A DNA stretch of 64,000 nucleotides from Ifrita kowaldi (taxonomy: Eukaryota; Chordata; Aves; Passeriformes; Cinclosomatidae): NCBI GenBank assembly GCA_013398055.1, contig VZRS01004062.1, positions 303,984 to 367,983 of the forward strand. The letters are read 5' to 3'. Shown here piece after piece: positions 25,011 to 37,838 of the stretch. A model generated the notes under the pieces. It saw only the letters and a list, made by a program, of their open reading frames with translations. It did no database searches and was not told the origin of the DNA. Position numbers and translations under genes: made by a program. Positions within the stretch are counted from its first letter, which is position 1; each line of letters starts with the position of its first letter.

Positions 25011-28000
25011 AAAACTTTCCAATTACAGCATTGGTGTTAAACAAACCTCTACAGCAGCTGACTTGGGTTCCATACACAAAAGTGCACTGCTGTAACTTTC
25101 TAGTACAGAATAAACAGAAGCTGTGAAAGTGAGATAATTGCATGGGAAAATAAAAACCCATGACATTAAATAGCATAATGCTCCTTGCAGTATTGTATCA
25201 TACAATACCAATCAAAAAGCAAATTACACTGAATTAATTTCTTTCTATGGAAGAGTCACAGAAACTAATCACACTTCTTAAAAGCAGCAAATATTTTTGA
25301 CAGTCAATTTCCACTTAAACCACATAGATGAAACAAAGAATTTCATTTTTTTTCAATTTGCTCTCACAACTGAAATTAAATTTCACAAGGTTGTGGATTA
25401 CAAGTAAGAAAAGTATGACTGTGCTAAACTAAGTTCAGTTGTGTTTAGAATTCAAAATTCTATCATTGCATTAAATACAATACTTGCCTTTCATTCACTA
25501 TTTTAAGTTTCTTCAATTAGTCTGGATCATGACAATCTCTGCATTTTCTACTTTTTTAGTACAATGATTTCTTCTCTCCACCCCATTGTCAAAAAGTACA
25601 TGACTAATTTATATAAAGCAAATAAACTAGTTTGTAATCCACAGAGGAAAAAAGTTCCCTTGAACTTGAGAAATAAGTTATAAACTATCTTCCAATACAA
25701 GAACAAACCAACAGAATTAATAATATTTGCTATTATATACATTTTTTTAATTTAAAAAACCCTTCCATGTACTTCTATAACCCATCCCTTCCTACATTTC
25801 TTCTAACCACCTAGACAATCTTTTTTTACACATATCTCTGTACCAATACAGATGTTAACATGATGTAAAATGTACTTATAGATACTTTCTTGCCTTTATA
25901 TGCCTTTTTACTAGGTAAAGCTGCTATAATGAGGTTCATTAAGTTGAAAACGATCTGCCGTCTTTGTGGACTTAAAAACTATAAATGACAGATAAACTAA
26001 GAAGTTCTAAATTATAAAGCTCCTATTGAACAGATGCTTCTGGTGTTTATGCAAGGATTTTTTTAGGGACTGTATTTGCAAGCCTTGTGTCAACAGCCCT
26101 CAGGACAAATTTTACCATTTCAGTATTCACGAGGGAAAAGCAAGTCAGGCAATAAGACCAAATATTATATGATTTAGCACTAACTCTGTCTGCTCCTTTT
26201 CATAAATTTCTCTGTATGAAAATTATTTCTTCCACATCTACAGGTTGCCATAATATTCTCCTGATTTTATCACAACAAAAAATTTCTTTATTGTCCTAAA
26301 ACATCCTTCGTCTATGTTCTCAGCATGCAGTTGGTCACATTATTTTTACAGTGATCACTTAGGCTTCTCTATGGGCACAGGTGCAAAATTGTAACAGACA
26401 TCCAACCTTTCCAAAACCATGCAAAAGCAATTCAAGAACTGGAAAAACTGTGACCATGGAGAATCTTATACTTTAATGCTCTATTCAGAGAGAACAAGAA
26501 CACCATGATGAAAGACTTCCTCAGACCTTTTAACCTTCTGCAATATAAAAATGAAGAGTTTCCAAAATGAGAGGCACTATTTCCCCTGTTTGAATGGAGT
26601 GAAGAGGAGGGCATCTCAAAGAAAGGAACATCTCTGTATACATGCGAGTTGATATATGTATGCAAGTATAGTTCTGAAAACGAGTTAATCCAGATGTCAA
26701 TCCCAACAGAGAGCACAAGCAGCCAGTAATTTTGGTAATATTCTCTTAGCTTTTTTTCAGCTATGGAGCTTCTCCTTCTGTCTTTTCTCAGTTGTTTTGC
26801 CTACAGTTAACTACATTTTTGGTATGTCTCTTTTTTTCCTCATTTTTATTTTTCATTAATTTAAAAGGCTGAGTTGTCATCTCTCATACTGCTCAGTGAA
26901 AGACTTTGCTTTACACAGCTGAGAACAAGGGCATTTTTAGCAGTCCCGAAAGCCATAGAAATGGAAAAAAGAGGGGAGAGTAGTCAGAGTTTTACAGTTT
27001 AACTGTAAACTTCAGGAATAACGCAGCTGGGGTCTGGGCAGGGGAGTGTATTTACGTCAGACATGACACTGGGAGCCCCACGCTACATGGTTAATAGTAG
27101 AAGAGGCAGTAAACAATTCATTATACCCTGTTCAGCTTCTTTATGATCTCCCCTTGGTATTCTCCCTTCCAGGTGGAACAATCCTGCTCCTTTCCATACA
27201 TTTCACAGTTTCCTTTGTAAAAAGGTTTAAAGTTAAAATTTGCAAAGAATTCAGGAAACTATACAGCCACTTTCCACCAAAATTCAGCTGAAAATGACTC
27301 CCTTGATCCTTTCCACTCTTTTGAAGAATTGATTATGAAATAAAAGAAGATGATACATGAAAGCTTATAATGAGTTTTATATGAAAGATTTTTTTAAAAA
27401 AATCCATTACTTCAATAGGAATCCAAAGATGGGGCAGCTGCATCGCAAAAGGCCTTTCTATATTGAGACATTTCTGTTCTTTGAATAATAATGTAAGAAC
27501 TTTTTTTGACCACTCTACTTTACAGAAATCCTTATAGATGACAAGCACTCCTTTTTTCTTTAGATAGCCTTACCCTACGAGGAAGGTTATAGTCCTTCTC
27601 CTATACTCCAGCCTGACAATCACATTCTGACTCAGTGTTACACAATTAGGTGTGAAAAATAAGTTTTACTTGATCAAAATTTCTAACTTAAGCTTAAGCA
27701 AAAAATATTGCCTTTTAGTTTTTTATTCCTCTTGCTTCATTATTCCATTTTTATTTGCTCACAATTACATTACTTAATTGTAGGAATGCAGCATTTCAGA
27801 AAGGGATTAGAAAATGTCATGCATATAAGCTTGAATACCAGTCAGAGGTGAAGGGTTTTGACAAAACTCCAGTACGTCTTGCCTCCTCTTTTGAAGAGTC
27901 TTACTCTTTTATTTCTTTATTAACATGTTTATTTTCATTATCTTCCACTGAATTTATAACCCACCAGAAACCAATGAATTTGGTTTCCTCCACAGTAAGA

Positions 28001-29509
28001 CAGTGGACTTTTTCCCACAACAGAATCACAGATTTGCATGATGATGAAGCTAGGGGTGTATATCCACATGATAGAGGAGATGAGATATTTTTATACGAGT
28101 ATTACTGAGCTGCTGTTCCAAAAGAGACAACTGATCCATTAACTACAATAAACTGATATAAATCGATCGGGCCAATTTCAATTACTCCATCTAGTTACAT
28201 GTACCTCCAGCTGGGCACACACATTTTCCTCAACAATCATACCACTCTTTACATGAAAATTACAAGAAAAAAACATTGCAACTTTCCAAGCATCCTCACA
28301 GAGAAATTTATCAATAATCCCATATTGTTAAGGGAGAGGGGTGAGGAGAAATCTCTCCACTTGCAGAGAAAGGATTTGAAGATCAGATTACACAATAGCA
28401 AAAAGGAAGGGTTTTGTATTACTAAATAAATATAATTTCCTGCTCCTGCATGCTGAAAAGTCAGTAACTTGGACTGACAGAACAAAAAGCGATAATCAAT
28501 TTTTTTCGAAGTTTTTCTAACAGATACAAATCCCTACAAAGATAAACCAGTGCAAGTCAGCATATGTCTATACTCTGGGTAAAATTTCTTCCTTGAAACT
28601 TTCCTACCAAATCATAAGTCTATATTCCCTGTATCCTCTTGACTGCAAAAAAGACTTTAGACAAAGGAATTAGCCTCCTGCTCAGCTCCTTATTATCAAA
28701 ACCTATCACAAACTTGGACCAGTGCTACTGATCTCCTATGAAAGTTACTGGATGTGTCCCTGTGGGCAAAGCAGGTAGAACTTGGCATGTGGTCTGTAAT
28801 GACTCTTCCCTCCTCCAAAGATCTTGGGAGAACTCTAACTGGGTTCATGTTCAAGAAATACACACAGGATATAACTACAAAATGAAAGAGTTTCTTAGCT
28901 TTTGTATGAGCACTGAAGTTGCTGAACTTGTTGACCTCCTTCAAGGTTGTTTGAATATCATAGTTGCTGCTATTGTGTTTACATCCATGGCAATGCTCTA
29001 CTCTATTGTAGTAAGTTTCTTGCTGTAAAGCAAGATTTGTTTGTGGGGTTTTTTGTGAAGGAAGAAAAGACTTTGTCCTTACAGTACCTTTTAATGGGCT
29101 AAATTAATTTTATATCAGTTAAAAGCAATACAGAAGTGCTGGTTCTGTTGACAGGAAAAAGGTTGTTCTGTGAAATAACACGGCATTAATGCAAGGCAGA
29201 ACTACAAAGCCATGTTTCTTCAACATCTCAACAAGCTTCCTCACGGCAATTTCCAACAGTCTTCTAGAACTGACCTTGCATATAAACAGAGTTTGGAAGA
29301 AGGAAAAAAAAAGTCAAAAACAATAGATTTCAGTGTTGGAACACAGTACATGATCTTCTGACTGCTGATTTACAGGACTGCATATAACAATTTGAATAAC
29401 AAAAGCATATGAATAGTTCATCTCTGTTAGAACAGTATCTTTAAATAAGAGAAGGTTAGAAGCCAAAGTGGCCCATATAGCACCAGAAAACTGTTGAGTT
29501 TTTCGGAAA

Positions 29510-29632
29510 TAATATATACATATGTATTGGTCTCTACACAAAAAATATACAGATATACATGTGTGTACACACATGCACACACACATATACAAATGTGTGT
29601 ACACAAACGAATACATACATACAGATAGATAG
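29510..29632. repeat. Imperfect CA/TA/TG-rich repeat
   Basis: Interrupted runs such as gtgtgtacacacatgcacac and acatacatacagatagatag. This is a decayed alternating purine-pyrimidine tract. Minus-strand frames across it (YICVCACVYTHVY-type) are products of the repeat. Confidence 0.85.
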
Positions 29633-31186
29633 GTATGTAACTAGACCTCTCTTCCCAAGATTTCCGTGACAGTTCCCACTGCATTATGCCTCAAGAGCAT
29701 GATCAGTCCATCTTTATTGCACTTTTCCAACAGATGAACATAAATAAATTACTTTCTAGTCCTTAAGCTCTATTTCTGCAGACAGCTAACATATTCTGCC
29801 ACAAGTTCGTATAATGAGCCCATATTTGTACAGATGTCACTACAAGACTTCAAGTATTTCTTAAGCACTGTTTTTCTTGCTGTGTTTCTGTGTCATGAAA
29901 CATCAAAAAGTAAAACATTAGCGAAATCCTTGGGACAACAATCATTTTCTCTTACTCTATGCAGGACAGCAAACCCTGATTCTCCACGACAGATATAAAA
30001 ATAAGGGTACACTAACACTGAAGCTCCAAAATGTGATATCTAATGATACAGAAAAAAAGCTAGCATCAGTGTGACTCATGAAACACAGAGAAAGTTGATT
30101 AAAAATTGATATCTATTAAAAATTCTCATTAAAATACTGGATTTCATTTCATTCAAAGTTTCTGCATAAACACATTACCTTTGATCCATTCTCATTCATT
30201 TAGAAAAATAAAAGCCCAGCCATCTTGAAAGCAAGCCATTACTCTTTTTCTCTTTGACATTCCAGAAAGTTTTTTTTAATGAATTTCTATTTTTAGATGT
30301 TCAGGATTCCTTCCCTATTGTCACTGATTTAGTCTTCTTTCTTCATTATAAAAACACTGAAAAGCATTTTACCATTACAGACCATCCTAACTTTACAAAA
30401 ACACTCAAAAATTGGTCATAAACTCTTTTTAAATTTCTCTAAAGCAAATTCCTCTTCAGCAGAATCTTAAGAATGACGGAAACTGGAATGAATAGAAGTT
30501 AATCTGAACTATCACACCCAGATTTCAAACTAGATTTCCACATCCTAAAAGTTCACCTGTGTTAACACCTGTCTTTGGCTGCAGTAATTTTTTTAGAGGT
30601 GAGTTCATAAAATGTTTACTTCAACAAGTTTTTATAAAGTTCAGGGATATCTGAATCAGAGAATTCACATCTCAAATATATTAATTGCTCTTTTGTTATG
30701 TACAATAATAAGATATGGTAGCCTTTCCTGTTCCTTGAGTAACAGGATGCTATGAAACATCACATTGCAGTGTGAATTTACAGGCTAATCTGGATTTACC
30801 CAGGATATTTATGTAAGGAAATATAACAAAGTGCCAAAGAAGTTATAAATCCATATCTGTTGTGCCTTAGTCATTCCATTTAAGCAAGCCCTAACAGTAT
30901 TTTCACAGGGACTAATATCCCAAACCAATTTACACTTCTCCCACAGGAATGTGTTTGTGAGGAATTCATATGGCATGGTGAGCTTTAAATTCAAATTTTA
31001 CCTTACTGTGTACTACATCCTTCGCACAAACTTTCTGTGTCATTAAAATTTTCACTTTTCAATCCCCCCAAGAAATGGGACACTGAAATCTTACTGTAAA
31101 CTATGAAAAATTTTCATACTTAAAATTATTTCAGTTTAAAAACTACTTTCGAAAATATATGAAAAAATACAAAGAAAGACTATTAC

Positions 31187-31295
31187 CATACTGTCTCCAA
31201 TCCACATTGGGAGGTAAATTCAGCCATAAAATGAAGTTATTGAGTTCATTTAAGTAGGATGGCAGAGAATGGAAACCTTTTTGGTTATACCACAC
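31187..31295 (-). CDS. ABCA13: ABCA13 exon e7: extracellular loop
   Basis: Seen: 109 nt after attctttcttccag, ending TATG|gtaata, starting in phase 0 and ending in phase 1. The product is VWYNQKGFHSLPSYLNELNN followed by FILWLNLPPNVDWRQY. Family knowledge: the motif VW(Y/F)N-x-KG(F/W)H(S/A)(L/M)P(S/A)(Y/F)LN is diagnostic of the end of the large extracellular domain in ABCA transporters. It precedes the return to the membrane. Spliced to e8 it gives QYGITLYSQPYGG without interruption. Confidence 0.95.
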
Positions 31296-32338
31296 CTGGA
31301 AGAAAGAATGGAAATTGTCAATCAAAAATTTGTTCAATTTGAATGCTGACCTGCAAGCTTACATACCTTTAAGAATTGCATGAAGGATATCTAATTCTTC
31401 TATTATGACATCTATTTATAGAACAAAGTCAACCAGGCAGAACAGAATCAATTGATTTGCATAGGTCTTTCAACAGCATGCAGCAGTTTGCTATTGTTGG
31501 ATCTGTACACATATGTTTATTATTAAATTGAGATTTTCTGATTTAATGGAACACTGTGTCCCCCCTCCTTTACACACATGTGGTTGAACAAGTACGGGAA
31601 GAACAATGTGAAAATAACACCTGCCAGTTTTAACAAAAATACAAAAATATGAGCAAAACTAGTGTTAAAACTGGGGGAATCACTGAAATTCCAAAGAGAC
31701 TTCTTAAAATAATATCTGCATGTGATATATAGCATAAAATATCTAGGAACAGAATATCCTAGAAAAAGGGGAAAAGAATCAAGGAGGCACTGTGTACAAG
31801 GTGGGAAACTATTCCATAGAAAAAGCTGTCTCCACCTTCAACAAGCATCAGTGGCTTGTTAAGCATGGAGTAAATTGATACAGACAATTGATACATTACT
31901 GTTAATCATAGAGCCTTTGAGCCTATGTTATCCTTACTGAAAACTAGGTCAAATTATTATGTAGGTTTATTTTCAGTTTCAGTGGCATTTAAAACCATCT
32001 GATTACTATCCATTTCTCACATCATAGCACCCTTTCTTCTCACCTTTATTTTAAACAGTTGAAAAACTCCTAACCTTTCCCTCTTTGATATCAGCTGCAC
32101 TTTGTACACCCTAGGTAGGGCAATTCTCACTGTCTCTCTGGATTCTGAATCACTCTGCAACGTGAACAGGATTTAATATACATCTTTATTGCCTTAACAT
32201 TCCTCTTCTAAGATTTTAGTTTTCTTAGATAATTTCTAAAATTACCATCTCTAGAGTTACATCTTGGAAACTTGCCTAAAGATTCTCTTATCATTGCTTT
32301 GATGCTGTTCTCATTTACTTGCATGTAATTCTGCCTTT

Positions 32339-32340
<2 letters not shown>

Positions 32341-32370
<30 letters not shown>
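32341..32370. repeat. Poly-T run, 30 nt
   Basis: Thirty consecutive T bases, followed by CTTTTTTC. It is either a simple repeat or the remnant of a minus-strand poly-A tail. No retrocopied sequence is recognised next to it. Confidence 0.95.
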
Positions 32371-32805
32371 CTTTTTTCTTATGCTATCCAGCTACAAACC
32401 TTACTTGGACCCTAGTTTCAGACTTCAACTCTTTTTTCTGACACGTTCTCCTTTATATTTCCCAGTGCAGGCTGCCTAAACTTCAGTTCTGTTTCCCTTT
32501 CTTAATAATTATTTTCATCTGATTCATTATCCTGACCAGCTACTTGTTTGGATCTCCACATTTTTGTGAGGTGAGGTTTACAATACTCTGATTTTCCTTT
32601 TAATTTTTCTCCCATCTATCCTAAATCATGATTCCAACACCAATCTGAGCTCCACTGTCATTTCTTCTCTGCCTCTCACCCTTGAATCTTCTTCACAACA
32701 AGCTCTGTTAGTCATTATTAAAAAGATTAGCAGCTTTGATCTTCCGTTGTTCTTGCCTGCATTACCTTTCACATTTTCTACTCTTCTTTATGTGGTATTC
32801 ACAAT

Positions 32806-34107
32806 AGCATCAGAGAATCATCAAGGTTGGAAGAGACTCGTAACATCAAGAAGTTCAACCAGCAACCCAGCACTGCCATTAACTCCTAGAACACTCAACC
32901 ACATCACCCGACATCAGATCCAAACCCTACTTAAACATCTTCAGGGATGACTCCAACAACTCCTTGGGAAAACTATTCCAATATCTGACCCCCCTAACAG
33001 TGAAATTTTTTTCCAATATCTAGTCTGAATCTCACCTATTTCAGCTTAAGAACATTTCCTCTTGTCCTCTCACTGCAGGCACAGCAGCAGAAACCAGCCC
33101 CACCTCACTACAACCTCCTTTCAGGGAGTTGTAGAGAGGAATAGGGTCCCCCTGAGCCTCCCGCTCTCAAAACTAAACAAACCGAGCTGTCTCAGCCATT
33201 CCTCATAAGAAATGTTCTCTAGATCCTTCACAAGCCCTGTTGCCCTTCTCTGGATATGCTTCAGCACCTCAACATTATTTTTAAGTGAGGGGCCCAGAAC
33301 TGAACACAGTACTTGAGGTACAGCCTCACCAATGCTGAATACAGGGGGAAAATCACTGCCCTGCTCCTTCTGGCTATGCTATTCTTGATACAGGCCAAGA
33401 TGTCATTACCTAGGCACACCTTGGCTCATATTCAGTCAGCAGTCAGCCAGCAGCCCCAGGTCCCGTTCTGCCGAAAACCTCTCAAGCCACTCCTCCACCA
33501 GCCCATAGCGCTGCATGGGGTTGCTGGGACACAAGTGCCGGACATGGCATTTCATCTTATAGAACCTCATGCGGCTGTCCTCAGGCCAATGACTGAGTCT
33601 GTCCAAATCTCTCTGAAAAGCCTTCCTACCTTCAAGCAGATCGACACTCCCACACACCTTAGGGTCATCTGCAGATTTACTGAGGGTGCGCTCTATCCCC
33701 ACATCCAGATCATCAACAAGGATGTTAAATAGAATCAGCCCCAAAACTGAGCCCTGGGGAACACTGTTAGTGACCAGACACCAAGTGGATTTAGCACCCC
33801 AACTCCCTTGCTCAGCCATACAGTCAGATTTTTACCCATCAAATAGTCAGTCATCCAAGCTGGGAGAAGCCAGTTTTTCAAGGAGGATGCCGTAGGAGAC
33901 AGTGTCAAATGCTTTACTGAAATCTAGATAGACAAAATCCACAGCCTTTCCCTCATCTGTTAAGCAGGTCACTTTGTCATAGAAGGTCAGGCTGGTCGGG
34001 CAGGACCTACCTTTTGTAAATCCATATTGGCTGGGCCTGATCCCCTGGATGTCTTCCACATGCCATGTAATGGCACTCAAGTGTCTCAAAATCTTATGTC
34101 CCCACAT
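32806..34107 (-). mobile_element. CR1 LINE, 1.3 kb, with broken reverse transcriptase
   Basis: Reverse orientation, 3' end at about 32806 (cagagaatcatcaaggttgg). The minus-strand frame at 33847-34107 encodes reverse-transcriptase blocks: QYGFTKGRSCPTSLTFYDKV and AVDFVYLDFSKAFDTVSYGI. The frame at 33436-33819 holds SVPQGSVLGLILFNILVDDL and LSKSADDPKV. CR1 elements normally have F-A-D-D at the catalytic site; here it reads S-A-D-D. The frames are separate, so the element is dead. It is 5'-truncated near 34107, with no ORF1. Confidence 0.95.
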
Positions 34108-35791
34108 TTAAAGTAAAGAAAAAAGAACAACCCCCAAAGTTTTCCGTACTTTGCAAAGTCATGAAATTCATTTGTTGTTCTCCAGTTCAGTTCCCACAAA
34201 CTATTGCACAATCTAGACCTCCCATTCATTAATCAACAAGAGTGGTCTTTAAAGAAATGTAGTGAAAGAGAACCTAAGATTCCTGAGGAAAACAGAAAAT
34301 CTTTGCAAATAGCAACCAGGGCAAAAAGACAAAAACAAGTGATCAAGGGTGACCTATCTCTTTCACAGCCCTATAGGCCTATCTCTTCTTCTATCTTTTT
34401 TCAAAAGACTTTTGCAGAATAGAAAGTTATACATACATACATAATGAAACTCCACTGCAATTGTGTTTGTTGTATTGAAGAAAAAAAAGGCAACTACAAA
34501 AACAACAAAGCAAAATTCTGACAACACATCCTCATTTAATTCAGGCAGGGGAAAGGTCACAAACATTCAGAGAACACCTCTGAAATATAGTAACGCTACC
34601 AGTATTCAAATGAATATACAAAACCACAACAGAGCATTGTGTGTAACAATATATTTCAATATCCAACATGTTAATTGGAATTATCCTTCAAGCTGCATTA
34701 TGTAACTGAATCAAACCACCAGGAAATAACCAAATTGAAGCTGGATATTTAATTTATTATAATCTGGAAAAAGAGACATATAAGGTTGTTCACTTCAACA
34801 GATGGTACATGTAAGGTCTTTTTTCTAAAGACTTGTTTCTTATTCAAAATTGTTAGCAAAGGTAAAATATAAAAAAAGGAAATATGTTAGCTCTAGCTGA
34901 AAAATCGTTCATATTTCTCTTGTGCCACACAGGTAATTATTTGCAGAGGGCAGAAAAGAGCTGAGGAACAGAAAAATATATACATCAATATAATTAATTT
35001 TTATTTTCATTTTTATTCTATCCATAGTTAGGAAAATTCTTTTCCAAGGAAAAACACAGCCCCTCACATCAGATAGAAGTTCTGCGAAGACGTGTTTTAC
35101 ATTATTATATAATCTTTTACTTGCCATTAATATTCCAAAATAAAGCTAGACTGACATTTCAAGTAACATATGGCCTATCAAGAAAAAAGGGTGAGAAGGA
35201 GCAGAGAAATCCCTAAGCATTACTGGGCTAGATTCATGATTGATATTAGACTGGAAAGATGTAATTTTTTCCTCTGGACACTTCCACAATTATTGTACTG
35301 TAAAGCCTCAAGTTCCGGCATTTGGGATTGGAAAAATATACTCTTCCAAATGACATGTGAACAGTACAGTTTGCCTTTCAGCAGTATTTAAAATTACCAC
35401 ATGTTCTTCCTATATTTCATTATGCTATAAAAAACAGCAACTATGAAACTATTACGGAACAATTTTTTGACCCTATTATCAGAGGAAGCCAAAGAATATA
35501 CAGCCATGAAAATACAAAAAATTTGAGAAGTTGTGCTTTTCCTACATGGCACTGATCATCAGTGAATGCCAATAATGAGTGTTTCTAATCAGCCACATTT
35601 GTCTTGTGGTAGATATATTCTCTCTCTTGTGTGCACATATACACATTCTTGGTGCGCATGCATATACCGTTTATGTAGCATATACAGCACAGTATGATTT
35701 GGTACAGTGAAATAGGTACTAAATAAGCATTTTTAATTTGAACAACAAAAATTGTTGGCTTTTTGAGTACAGGAGAAGAATGTATAAAGAT

Positions 35792-35810
35792 TCAGAAATT
35801 TTCTAAAATG
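35792..35810. repeat. Direct repeat, left copy (19 bp) flanking the e6 decoy
   Basis: The sequence TCAGAAATTTTCTAAAATG occurs here and again, identically, at 36069-36087, on either side of the copied segment. It looks like a target-site duplication. The two outermost bases on the insert side also match the donor locus, so the junctions have 2-nt microhomology. Confidence 0.9.
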
Positions 35811-36070
35811 GTGTTATTCAATTTTTTATCTTGAAGTTCAAATGCTTTCCTCCCTCCAAAAGACCAACCACCATATCTGGTAGGAGAAATTAAGGTAACA
35901 AAGAATTATCTGCCTTAAGCTTTGCAGTTTGCTTGCAAGGGTAAAGTTGAGATAGCTACACTAATGCTTTCTTTTTCAACTGAAAGTAAAACTTCACCCC
36001 TCACAAACTCCTTCCTTGTTAAAAAGGAGGGGGACAACGTAGTTTCTAATCAGGTTAATATCATTGGCTC
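35809..36070 (-). pseudogene. Partial decoy copy of exon e6 plus upstream intron
   Basis: Seen: 262 nt matching 37771-38030 (260 nt) in the same orientation. I count about seven substitutions and one 2-nt indel, roughly 97% identity. The copy contains the intron's 3' part, the ctaccag acceptor and 66-68 of the 88 nt of e6, all identical in the exonic part. It lacks the last 20-22 exon bases and the gtaaga donor. If the copied acceptor at 35876 were used, reading would pass the copied codons, then four or five new ones, and stop at a TGA (plus-strand 35792-35794). It lies downstream of real e6 in the transcript. It is therefore a pseudoexon, not a usable alternative exon. Confidence 0.93.
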
Positions 36071-36087
36071 AGAAATTTTCTAAAATG
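36069..36087. repeat. Direct repeat, right copy (19 bp) flanking the e6 decoy
   Basis: Perfect match to 35792-35810. The base before and the base after differ between the two copies (t/c and g/a), so the repeat is bounded at exactly 19 nt. Confidence 0.9.
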
Positions 36088-37750
36088 AAGTGAATAATAC
36101 AGTAATCCTCTTCAAATGCAAATTTCTCATTTTCTTTCATACCAGGCTATGTAAAGGATACATTCACTGTCTCATGAACAAACCTGAAAGGTCAAAGTAA
36201 AAATCTGGTCATTAGTCACTGAAAGGGTAATGCAATAACTTGACATTGCATCACTTGAAAGACACTTCCAGGAGATACTTTAGATAACACAGTGCCCATT
36301 ATACATTTACTCCACTATTTGCTTTGGGTTGGAAATATAAAGCTTACTTACTGAGAGTATAACTATACTTTATCCCTGTCCTGATGGCAGGTGGAGCTCT
36401 ATAACAAATACATTTAAAAAAAAGGACCTGACAAAAGCCACAGTGCAAGCATGTTAAAACAAGAGTCTAAAATGATTAAAGATACACAGGAACAAAATGG
36501 CAGTCAGAAAAAAAATCTTACTGAAAACCTTCAGGTTTCTAATGAAGAAATGATGGAACTGGCATTCAAAGCTATAAAATATATGGAACTAGAAGAGAGA
36601 TTACAAATAACCAAAGTGAAAATCTATATGCTCATATTTGTATATAAAATAGGGAGATTTCTAACAAATTATATGGAAAAGGCATTAGAAGGAGGAAGTG
36701 ATTTTGCAAAACTAAACATGAAATGAGATTGAACTGGAGAATATCTGTATTGTTTTCTAACACTTTGTCCCAAAATGGATTTTGGGATGAAGCTTATTTA
36801 TGCTGTTCCTTGTATTCTTTTTTTATAAAAGCAAATAAAATCTATATTTACACAAAACAATTTAAAGGCAGAAGAATCTTTCTGTCATATCCTAATCTGG
36901 AATCTGGAAAATGCACAGCTTCCTCTTAACAAATCTTGTTTGCCTCAAATACAAAAACAGAGACCACTCACTGATATGCATCAATATTACTCCAAAACTG
37001 CTGTTCGTCTACTCATAACACATCTACATTTGAATGGATCCCAAAAGTCAAAGAAGAAGGATTATTCTAAGCACAACTGAAATAAAGGGCTTTTCCTTGA
37101 GGCCTTTTAGTATGCAGTGGAGAGGTACAGTATCTTCATACCGTGAAAACTTGGGATGAGACCTGAAGGCTAACAAGCACTTACCAATGCAGGGGATTTT
37201 ACTTCCTTTGGAATGTTTTAGAAAGGTTCTTTTGAGAAAAGGATGGTATATTTGTTATGCAGAAGGAGCTGCTCCTAGAATATGCTTTTACTCTTAGGGG
37301 GAGGGTGGTGAGAGAAATGAAGCAAAGCAAAGTATCCTTTGTAGGCATGAAAAAGCATCAAAAGCCAACCATTATTGTGATGTTCAGTGCACTTTGGCCA
37401 ATTCTGACATTGACTTTTGGTGGAAAACAAAAAAAAAATGTATTATTTGGCTGACTATCTGAAAACAAGATTTAAACTTAGATTCTAAAATGAATTCACT
37501 GGAAAAAAACAAGCAAACAAACAAAAGCTGTATCATTTGACTGATTTAAAACTGTTTCTCAAACACAGGAGAATACTTCAAGAATTATGAACAGAGAGTT
37601 AGACTATAAGAGACAGAGGATTTTGTCCCAATTATTCAGTGCAAGGATTTTATGTAATGGTTTATTATTTGCTAAGTGCTGTGATGCCTGAAGCCTGAAA
37701 AAGTAATCAATACATATATACAGATGTGCACACAAGCATGCAACTCTTAC

Positions 37751-37838
37751 CTTAGCCAGAGGCTGAGATTTGGTGTTATTCAATTTTTTATCTTGAAGTT
37801 CAAATGCTTTCCTCCCTCCAAAAGACCAACCACCATAT
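37751..37838 (-). CDS. ABCA13: ABCA13 exon e6: RYGGWSFGG motif (source of the decoy copy)
   Basis: Seen: 88 nt after ttatttctcctaccag, ending AAG|gtaaga. The A that opens the exon completes an arginine codon with e5, giving RYGGWSFGGRKAFELQ and then DKKLNNTKSQPLAK. The exon ends in phase 0. Family knowledge: (R/K)YGG(F/W)S is one of the most conserved extracellular motifs in ABCA proteins, so this exon anchors the family assignment. The first 66-68 nt of the exon and about 190 nt of upstream intron are copied again at 35809-36070; the two exonic parts are identical. Confidence 0.94.

Larger units (their letters stand above)
22289..31186. other. Intron e7-e8 (ABCA13)
   Basis: Intron of 8,898 nt. 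It contains an LTR (23059-23640), a CR1 fragment (24416-25010) and a CA/TA-rich patch (29510-29632). Between 25.0 and 29.5 kb I see only AT-rich unique sequence with chance frames. Confidence 0.85.
31296..37750. other. Intron e6-e7 (ABCA13)
   Basis: Intron of 6,455 nt. It holds a 30-nt T run (32341-32370), the longest CR1 in the window (32806-34107) and the decoy copy of e6 with its direct repeats (35792-36087). The rest is AT-rich and unrecognised. Confidence 0.85.

Noticed and set aside
28738..29028. Plus-strand frame of 96 codons with a hydrophobic C-terminus
   Set aside because: No homology recognised and no supporting context in the intron; consistent with a random frame.
33313..33732. 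Plus-strand frame of 139 codons, the longest in the window
   Set aside because: It is the antisense shadow of the CR1 reverse transcriptase on the minus strand.
36451..36726. Plus-strand frame of 91 codons, lysine- and glutamate-rich
   Set aside because: Composition follows local A-richness; no domain, no promoter or splice context, and antisense to ABCA13.
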